Part shown: one piece after another, positions 55,111 through 64,000 of the stretch
How the letters are laid out: each line of letters opens with the position of its first letter
How positions within the stretch are numbered: position 1 is the stretch's first letter
Assembly: GCA_944474755.1 (NCBI GenBank)
Contig: OX104113.1
Location: 18,663,563-18,727,562 of the forward strand
Direction: 5' to 3'
From: Limnoperna fortunei
Taxonomy: Eukaryota; Mollusca; Bivalvia; Mytilida; Modiolidae
Length of the DNA stretch: 64,000 nucleotides
Position numbers and translations under genes: made by a program
The notes under the pieces: generated by a model
What the model was told of the DNA's origin: nothing
Databases searched by the model: none
What the model saw: the letters and a program-made list of their open reading frames with translations, nothing else

Positions 55111-57297
55111 CGTTATGTCTTGACATTAAAGCAATAATATCCGGTAAATCTTGTTTTGTGTTGACATAGAAGATAAAGGAATTCTATAATCCAAATAAAC
55201 CGGGAATCGTCTTATTTCAAATATAACGAAGTTACAATATAAAACAGTACCATGTTGTCTTCTGAGTGTGTGTATTCTTTGACCATTTGTAGCAATATTT
55301 TATCTAAAATTTGAGTTCTTGGAATTGTAGGTGGAGAATTTTGAACTCCCTGGTAAAAAATCCCGACGTTCTGACTAATTATATTAACGACTCATCCACC
55401 CAAGCATTTATTTGTTTCGTTAAATTAATTGACTTGTCTAATGGCTAATATTTTGTTGCAAAACAGCAGCGGATTTAAGAAAAAAGTCGCAACTGTAAAA
55501 TTTATATGGGGAAGTGAATTGCGACGTCAGCACTTACGATGTATTTTACACTTATGACATTTTGTGAAATCCACTACTGACTTCTATTTATATAAATTAA
55601 AATTAAAAATTGATTAACCAATTTCAAACCTGGTGAACAATAACGGCTTAACTCAAGCTTAAACACAAATAAAACATGCCTTGAAACCGACTACACTACA
55701 AGGCAGTGGTATTGGTCTATGATGGGATCCAAACCATTCTCACTTGAAGTATCTGGACAAAATTCTGCCCATTAAAATGTTAGATTTTGAAAGACATTAT
55801 CCTATTGTTATAATTTAAAAATTTTGTGACGAAGTAATTTCCTGTTATTATGCATGTTTAACTGGCTTATTATAAAGAGAAAATAACCCTGAAATAATTG
55901 CCATTAGAAACAAAAAAAGTTTGTCTTGCAACGTACAGCTTCCTCTGTTGTAGTTTTCTCCAAAATCCATATACAATTATAACTAAGGAGCTTAGAATTC
56001 CATTAGGAACATTTTGTACGTTAATATAAATTGAAGACAAAGTAATGGGGAGACGTGATACAAGGAAGATACATTAAGCTGATTAAAATAAATTGTTATC
56101 AAGATTCCATTGTCTAAGTAATTGATCGACACTTACAGCACTCTTCCTTTCCGTATATCTCGGTCTTCCTTATAAGCTATCAATGTCTTAATTCATTAAC
56201 GTAAACGTCGTCGACCTCTCAACAATGCTCGATTATTGTGACCACTACTTGTTTGTAACATTTATGGAAAGTTGTCTTTCATAGTTTTTTTTGTGGTATT
56301 AACAAAATACCGCATGTCAAACTCTTACATTACTATAGTGTGTGAGCTAGTGTGTTGATAAAAATGGATGGACATGATACCATACTAGTCAGCAATAGGT
56401 TTATCTATGATAGTCGGGGTAACAATCACCATATATCGAATTAACATTTTAGAAAACTAGCTGCAATCATATTTTCCCACGAGAATATTTATCAACAAAG
56501 AAATTGTATCTATAGTAGAACATTTTAAAGGAGTCGTTTTTCTTGAAATATTGGTCAATAAGTTTATACCAAAGAAATTGGTGACGTTTGTAAAAATAAG
56601 TAAACTCACTGCCAGCTCTTGCAAACCTAATCTATTGAGAAATATTTACACCGTCTGTCTGCAGAAGACGCTAAAATATTGCTTCACAAATGAGGAAAAC
56701 TTATAATTTAAATCGTCTCGTTTGTCGTGCATTCTTGCGCTGACATCACCGTTGGTAACTGCAACACATAACTGCCACATGCGGTAGAATTTTCACATCT
56801 TTGTTCTTTGGTTATTTTTTATGTGGGGATTTAGGAAATAATTATCGCTTCTGTATTGTGCGTGTGTTGTTTATGACCACGCTTTAGTCGTTGTTTTCGT
56901 GTATTTTTTGTGATTTATGTCATTGAGTTATAATTGAATTGTAAGTTTGTGTTTTTATTTGTCTCATCTTCTTATATTTTATATAGGTGATCTCTGAATA
57001 TAGTATATTTTTTTGCAATGTATTTGTAAAGATGACAGGGATTGAACAATTGTTTATTTGTATCTCAGCTCTATTTATGTCCCTGTATCTGCTTTTTTTC
57101 TTCAATTGTTTTGTAATACAAATGTAAGTTTTTGCAATATTTCAAGTTATATCACTTTTTATCTTTTCAGTTTATAATGCACGATATAATATACCTCTAT
57201 ATATGTTGACGAATATTAAATGATAAAACTTTATAATATAATTTCAAACATAATTTGGCACAGTATCAAAATATAAAACTTTAAATATAAAACAGTT
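55111..57297. other. Intergenic / TMEM151 3' flank
   Basis: No gene seen. On the - strand, AATAAA at 57058-57053 lies about 240 nt after the TMEM151 stop and is a candidate polyadenylation signal. Confidence 0.4.
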
Positions 57298-58881
57298 CTA
57301 TAATGATGTTTCCATAATTGTCAAATAACATCTTGTATCAGACTGAGGAGTTGTTAATCTGTCCGATTCTGTCAACGGGAGTCTTACTTTTGGCAGTGGT
57401 CTAGTCATAGATAAAGCTTCTGTATAAGGCGGAGGATCGGAAAGTATTATTGGTCTAGGAACGTCTGATATACTTGTTGTTGATCTATAATGATAAGTTG
57501 AGCTATTTCGTCTGGACAATCGCGCAGTGGAAGTTGTTGGATTTATTCGCACCATAAAATCTTGAGGAGATTGTGGCGAGGAACTATTACTCTGTGTACC
57601 TTCTTCTCGTCGGAATAATGAAAACATTCTTCTGGGTTTATATTTTTGTGCATTTGAATTAAACGTTGCATAGCTTTCTGAATGCATACAGTTTTGCAAC
57701 ACAAGGCCTTTATTTACAATTGAATAACTTTTGCATCGTTTCATAAACGGAGACATATCAGTTGATCTTGTATTCATCTTTTCCGTCTTAGAAAAAGCTG
57801 AAAGAGAAGTGAATGTCATGCTACGTGGTGTACCTTTACATCGGGGATTGCTCGTGTCATACGATATATCTGGCGCTAACAGTAAGGCCTCTGAATAACT
57901 GGGTATCATTGCATAGTTATTTTGTATAGTTTGTTCCAACTCTGTACTACCCATTGTATTAACCCTAGTCATACGCCCTGGTGTTGGATTGGGATCGACA
58001 TAACTAATTCCAAATAATTTATGAACATGGTAATGTATATATGCTGTTTTGTATTCAATTATAACACGAAGCGGCCATGACAACAACAAAAAGGAGAAAA
58101 TCCAAAATAAAACTTGCGATGCATACCAAGGCATATGATCTGGATCTGAAAAGGCGATCATATATTCTCTAAAATTCACATTTAGAAGATCCATTCCTTC
58201 GCGTGTTTCCATAAAGTCGTCCCTTCTTTCGTTGTCATTGAAAAATCGGTTTCTCTGTTCATCAAACTCTTGTTCCGCTTCAGTACATGTGAATGAGTAT
58301 CCTTTTGACAATCGTATTTTTGTTGCAGAATGTTTTTCTAATTTAGATAGAGTCGGTGAAATATCTCTGACGCCACATCTTGAAAAATTGAATGCTGAGC
58401 CGGCGGTATGAGTATTAACTCGTTCGTAGTATACTTGTGTACTTGAGTACGAATCTCCATTTCTATAACGAGTGATGTGTCTGGTTTTTCTTACATAGTG
58501 ATAACATAAGGCTTTCCACCACAATATAGGTATCGCATCTCTCATGATATTTATTTTGTCATAAACTGTATGGACGTCAACTTTGTATTGCAGTTCTATC
58601 CTTGTATGACAGTGATAACATTCTACCAGATAAACAAAATAAAGCATTATAACAAAAGCCACTGGGATGTAGATATAGCCTGCTTCACATGGACTAGACT
58701 GTTCCTTGTGGTTGTTAGGCGAGTATTGACTATAATAGCTGATGACTACAGTAGTTACAGTGGCAAGTCTGCACCATACAATAGCTATGAGGCACCCAAA
58801 TATCAAAACTGTAAGAATTAAACATTTCCAGTGCGCATCTCGTCTTAGAGAACGACAAAATGACTGACGTATTGGCTCTAA
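57298..58881 (-). CDS. TMEM151-family membrane protein, last exon
   Basis: TMEM151 proteins are multi-pass membrane proteins of uncertain function, mostly neural in vertebrates. A CTTTCAG acceptor (58888-58882) opens in phase 0 with LEPIRQSFCRSLRRDAHWKC, matching the family start (QRPLxQSLxxSLCRExHWKC). The exon then codes for 527 residues to TAG at 57300. Membrane segments lie near residues 20-40 (ending AIVWCRLATV), 69-87 (YIYIPVAFVIMLYFVYLVEC) and 253-274. Other family blocks: CYHYVRKTRHITRYRNGD, STQVYYERVNTH, RFFNDNERRDDFMETREGM, LLSWPLRVIIEY, HYHVHKLFG. The long Ser-rich cytoplasmic tail ends with a PPPY motif (483-486). The exon or exons for the first 30-40 residues were not found. Confidence 0.92.
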   Translation of the reverse strand, partial: LEPIRQSFCRSLRRDAHWKCLILTVLIFGCLIAIVWCRLATVTTVVISYYSQYSPNNHKEQSSPCEAGYIYIPVAFVIMLYFVYLVECYHCHTRIELQYKVDVHTVYDKINIMRDAIPILWWKALCYHYVRKTRHITRYRNGDSYSSTQVYYERVNTHTAGSAFNFSRCGVRDISPTLSKLEKHSATKIRLSKGYSFTCTEAEQEFDEQRNRFFNDNERRDDFMETREGMDLLNVNFREYMIAFSDPDHMPWYASQVLFWIFSFLLLSWPLRVIIEYKTAYIHYHVHKLFGISYVDPNPTPGRMTRVNTMGSTELEQTIQNNYAMIPSYSEALLLAPDISYDTSNPRCKGTPRSMTFTSLSAFSKTEKMNTRSTDMSPFMKRCKSYSIVNKGLVLQNCMHSESYATFNSNAQKYKPRRMFSLFRREEGTQSNSSSPQSPQDFMVRINPTTSTARLSRRNSSTYHYRSTTSISDVPRPIILSDPPPYTEALSMTRPLPKVRLPLTESDRLTTPQSDTRCYLTIMETSL

Positions 58882-61800
58882 CTGAAAGTAAAAAAGTGCA
58901 ATTTCAATAACAATTAAGTTCTAGTAGTCAATATGTAAATTTTAAACTGTCTTAATACCGGCCGATATTTATCAATAAATAGCATAGATATAGATATAGA
59001 TAAGATCATGCACGTTAGCGATGCCTAAGTCACACAGATTGGTAAAATAAATGTTGTTAAAAATAAAAAAGTAACAACTATAAAACAAGACAAACATTGT
59101 AAACGCACAACTTTATAGATTATTTACATGGAATCAACCTATTAAGCGACTTCACCATTAGTTCACTAAAACGTCTATTAAACGAACAAGTCTGGTTTAA
59201 GACAATAGCATTATTGTATGCAACACAATTCCTGCAGGAGTTGAGCTTGCATATAACATATCGTATACAAGTTTAAAAGTAAAATGGAGAACTAGTCCAA
59301 TCTTTCCATTAACAACCTGATTTTGCACATTTTACACGGATAAAACACATTTGTCGCAAAGAAAAATAGAACAGTAAACAGTTATAATTAGGTCGATTTC
59401 TCTAAGTTTAAAGAATATTTGGTATAAATTATAAACGTAATTTATATTGGTTATCCATCTGTTAAAAAAGATGAAGTCAGATATAAAAGAATAATACGAG
59501 CACCAAACCGTACGGTTCAACGATAATTTCTCAAAGATATTAGTAAAAAAAATTTTCAAGTCGTCTGCTACAATGTTATTTACAAAGAAAAATATGGAAT
59601 TTGTACTAATTAACAGAAGCATTTGCCGATGTTGAAACATTTTGTATTTTAAAAAAGTGTCTAAACACTTACAGAGCGTGTATGTTAAGCTCGCTGCCAG
59701 TAAGTTGACACTGTACGTATGTACTAAGCAACAAGAATCCGTTTTACATCTCAAAAGTTACTTCTACGTGTAATCAGATATCATAAATTTAAACAAAGCA
59801 AAACCAAAAAAAAACTAAAAAAAACCCACAAACCCCACTGTCCTGAATCTACAGGAACTGACGGTTAACTTGGCTATATATCTTTTAAAAGTTGCATATT
59901 TGATTTACATTTATGTTCGTCTTCTTTACATACAGAACTTGCTTTGGTAGATAAACTATTTTGAAGAAATTTAGAGAATACCCATTTTGTGATATTCCGG
60001 AAATTAAAAGCAGCCTCTTTTTCAAGTATATTTTTAGCCCTTACATATATATGACGTCGTCAATTCCAACGCCCTTAGTCTCATCAAGTAACCAAATCCC
60101 GCTCATCGCCATCTATCACCTATATTTCCTTCATGTACATCTATTAGATAAATTCAGATTTCCACTGCCTTTTTTGTTAAATTTTCAGAGGTTTGTTGAA
60201 CAAGGCTAAATGACTATACCTATGAGTTGGTCTGTGGAAGGTTGTGAATAAAGTGTAGCTGTGACGGACACTGTTTCATTTTAACAATACATGCACATAA
60301 AGAAGGGATATTGGAAACACTAAATTAAAAAATTAATACAATTTTGAAGCGCACCCACAAAATTTAAGATCCACGGCGATTGATATTCCGTATCCTTTAT
60401 ATTATTTGCAATTCTTTACTTAAGGTTTCCTTTACCATTGATTGTTGCGACGTAAATTAAAAAAAATGTATGCAATATTTTGTTATTGTCTTACTCTAAT
60501 ACAATTTTGTTACAGCACTGTTCTGACGGGGATAGTACCTGTTGGTCCAGAAATTATTCTTTGCTCCTATTTTAAGCTTTTTTTTCTCTTAACAATATAT
60601 AGATAACTATTTAAAATAAAATTGGACTTTCTTGTCATGTGTGTTACCACAGGGGCTGGAATAGAGGCGTATTTGTTTAAATTGATATTTAAATAAAATT
60701 GCACAAGTGCCTGGTACTTGAACTGGTTCTGGGTTGGACTTCTTTGATATACCAGAGAGTACTGGGTGGAATATTTACAGAAACTAAAGAGGAACGTTAT
60801 CCTGAAGATCTTTATGTTCCCATGGTGCATCATGCTTTTGTTAGTACCAACGAAGCGATGGTGTACCCTACTAATTGACTTTGGGGTCGTATCATCATAT
60901 TGCGCTCACGCATATTATGCTGTGGCCGTATTTTCAAAAACATTATAGTACACATTTGTAAGTCCGATTGAATGAGTTTTAGTTTACACCCTTTTAATTC
61001 ATAAGTGCCACAAAAAGTAATTAGACAATTATTGCTAAAGAAGATGGTTTAAAAGCAGGTTTGACAGTCTGTACTTTATATGTGAAAGATAACAGCGGCA
61101 TGTTCAAAGGCTAAGTTCAGTCTAAAATACATTCTATCGTGGATGCTTTGTCAGCAAATTTTTTTTTATGCAGAGTCATTTTGACAGAATAAGACTACAC
61201 TGAGGAAAAAACATTTAAAAATACTGTTCAGTAAAGTATTATGAGAATTTAAAATCAGTTCAAAATGTATCCTCAATTTGTGTGCTCATGATTTAACAAA
61301 ATGTTTTCTGTTTAAATGGAACAGTTTTAAATGAAATCGAAATGATGACAATTCACGTCTAGCTAGTTTGTTGAAATGTTTAACCTTCTTTTATATTGTA
61401 TCAAATTATTATATATTTTATACTCCCAATCTTTACTCGTGCAAATAAATATTATATGTTAGTGAAATAGTTCAACATATTTCTTGTTCTTATTGGAAAA
61501 CAGATCTACATCTACTGTAACGTGATGCATTTTCTGTTTGCACGACAATTATCTATAAATTTAAAAGTATGTTACATTTATCTTCAGTCTTTTTTTTTAA
61601 TCAGACTGGAAACATATTGATTCTATTTGTAATGTAAATTTACATGTAATTCCGCTATATAACTAATATTATAGATACTAAATTTATACTAATAAAGTAA
61701 AACGTAATGTACCCATTTTAATTTGCTTCTCAAGTTAGATGTATAGGTTCATATATTAACATTCTTCTTATCTTTTAGCTAGAATTTGTAAGGATAAAAG

Positions 61801-64000
61801 TTTACAGCCATGTTCGTTTGACCCTGTTTTTACTTCCATTGCATAATTTATTGCGTTTCTAAGGTATATAGTTCATCTGCTCTAAGAGATTTTTAATGAT
61901 TTATTGATGCCAGTGTTTAAAACAAAAGAACATCTATACAGTGTCTGTGACGTTTTTAGGGCATATTATATAAAGGTATGGTTAACACATTTGATTGATA
62001 TAATTGCAGATACTAACATTCTTAAAGATAAAATAGTTAAAAAGTAATAATTCTTCCAGGTTTACCACTTCTTTATACTTTGTTTTGCATAATGTAAAAT
62101 ATGCTTAGTATCGAAATCAAAATCTTAATAGTATTCCGAAGACAAGCGTGATACACAAGTTGTAACATTGCTCAACGATTGTATTCTTTTAATACAACAT
62201 ACAAAAATGATACTTTCACACGTCAAACTGTATGAATGTTTTGTTCATATTTCTTAAAACTAACCATCATAGTTTGTATCTCAATTACATTCATTGATTG
62301 GTTTTAGTTTTATTTAGTCGAGATTTCGGTCCGAAATCTATTTTACTGTTCATATGTTATGATTTTATGTGCTTAAATTTCATGGTTTTCTGACCTCAGG
62401 CAGTTATACTGTATTCATATTAAATTTATTACGTTTGTTTATTACATATATATTAATTCCTGCAACTGTTTTACCTAAGGAAAACATATTAGGTCTCGTA
62501 ATATCAAAACACAAAACAAATGTTTTTCAATTATGTTTATAATATTATACCTGGTCAGAATAATTAAGATATTCAAAAGAACGTTTCTCTTGTCTTTGTA
62601 ACCCGATTTGATACATAGCTTTATATAACATGAACGGATTTTAAAATCTGTACCTTTTTGCAAACATAATATTTTATGGCTAAAAACACCCAATGATAAT
62701 ATTAATAACATTTAAAGACCAATGGTACTTTGTGTTGTGTTCAACAGTGATTCATGACTTTCTTTTGTTTTTCCCCGTGTGTTTTTTATTATTATCTCGT
62801 CTGGGTATCAACTGTTTCCATTAAACTTTGTCTTGAACTAGTCAAAAACGCTCAAACGTAAAACTTCACTTTATGATTTTCAAAATGATTTGAAAATGTG
62901 TAGATATATTGCGTATGTGTTGTGTATATATACATATAATATGCTTCATTTTAATTTTGGTAATTAAAATACTAATTTGGTATGTCCCTTTTTATTACCA
63001 GCAATAACATCTGACCGTTTTCAAAGAAATCTGGATACTTTTTTAAAAACCTAACACTTTACAATATTGTATTATTGGTCATTTGCATGTCTGGATAATT
63101 GAGACAATGCATCAGTTCCCCACCATTTACCCCATAGCATAAAGAGATATACGTTGTGCGTAGTTGATAACTTACTGGATGTTCCGGACGTGTTGCTGCT
63201 GCGATGTAATTGAACTAGACCTCAAGCTTTAAACACTTCAGAGATTTCAATCAACTTTAAAATGCAATAAATTAAAGTAGATTGATAATTGATTAACATC
63301 CCCGGTGAATATTACCGTCAGCCTTAATCAATAGCCAAACATTATTACACGAAAGGCGATAATGAAATGCTTTTTAATTATCAACATGGATTCTCCATAG
63401 ACAATAAGTCACCTTCACCAATCATTTTACAGTTTGCTCATAGAAAGTGACAATAACCGTGGATATTAAATTGTATTGACATCGGTGGAACAAATGTTCA
63501 TATTCGGAAAAACGTGTAACCAGCAATTTCATTACTTCCAACACTGTTAACTGTCATGGTTGACAAGATAGCAACATTAATCATTGTCTACTTATCAATC
63601 ATTGTCTAAAACCCTAGACTTGCAATATAGAGATATTCCATGGCATTAGTTACACCCTTCTTCTACAAGATAATTGTCTGCGAAGTTTGTATATGACAGT
63701 AAAAACACGAATCGCTGAACCAATTTTTAAACATTTATACACACATTTATTTGATAAATTTCAATATTATAGCAATTACCTTGGCTGTGATTCCGTAGAA
63801 AAATATCATTTTTGGCATCTGGTCGAATATCAGTGCATTTAAAAAGAATAACAAATTACGGAGTACAAAGAGTACAAAACAAAAAACTGTAAATCGGTCT
63901 ACAAAAAAAATTATGCAAGTTTAATAATGACAATTTCCTTAATTAAAAAAAAAATTACATATATACCCAAAACCAAAATGGACTGAAACTTAAATTTAAG
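58882..64000. other. TMEM151 upstream region, no gene recognised
   Basis: AT-rich with short frames only. A strong - strand donor-like site (GTAAGT, near 63176) follows a GCAGCAGCAACACGTCCGG stretch and could close a non-coding or N-terminal exon of TMEM151. Its phase-0 frame has a stop and no ATG, so it is not called. A dyad AGCCTGTAT-like element was not found here. Confidence 0.35.

Noticed and set aside
63165..63235. Candidate TMEM151 N-terminal exon ending at a GTAAGT donor
   Set aside because: The phase-0 frame meets a stop without an ATG and the preceding acceptor is poor; it may be non-coding.

Overview
The window is eukaryotic: split genes with GT-AG and GC-AG introns, AT-rich non-coding DNA, and very dense interspersed repeats. 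The gene families and the repeats (tRNA-headed SINEs with a GTTAAACAAACAAA-type tail, Helitron-like elements with tandem-repeat cores, foldback elements, Penelope-like reverse transcriptase relics) suggest a bivalve mollusc, most likely a mussel-type genome. The species cannot be fixed from the sequence alone.

Four host genes are supported. (1) The last coding exon and 3' UTR of DPY30 (H3K4 methyltransferase core subunit) lie at 1583-1646 on the + strand. (2) A complete purine nucleoside phosphorylase (PNP) gene lies on the - strand between 26674 and 7564. Its six coding exons join in phase to 288 codons. Intron 1 is 12.4 kb and carries most of the mobile DNA of the left half. (3) V-ATPase subunit D (ATP6V1D-like) lies on the - strand from 43549 to 38768, with seven exons found and the first small coding exon not found. 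(4) A TMEM151-family membrane protein lies on the - strand from 58881 to 57298 as a large last exon; its N-terminal exon was not found.

The rest is largely mobile DNA. The main item is a 3.9-kb DNA transposon (15497-19420) with perfect 101-bp terminal inverted repeats, an AGCT target duplication and an intact 558-codon transposase-like gene. A divergent, decayed second gene on its opposite strand resembles the C-terminal cytoplasmic domain of P2X7 receptors. Next is a 4.1-kb foldback element (20207-24332) whose arms are inverted tandem arrays, flanked by a 9-bp duplication. A smaller foldback element lies at 34161-35142. Two Helitron-like elements share the same 3' hairpin plus CTAG end (4723 and 11990). 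There is also a dead CR1/L2/jockey-type LINE (28834-32180), two dead Penelope-like fragments, several MITEs with recognisable target duplications, at least eight SINE copies, and a 52-bp minisatellite of about 29 units (48041-49556).

The right-hand 15 kb has few genes: diverged tandem duplications at 52.1-55.1 kb, then TMEM151, then about 5 kb in which I see no gene. The host genes have unrelated housekeeping roles (chromatin, purine salvage, proton pumping, membrane protein) and do not form a functional cluster. The possible system of interest is the two-gene transposon.
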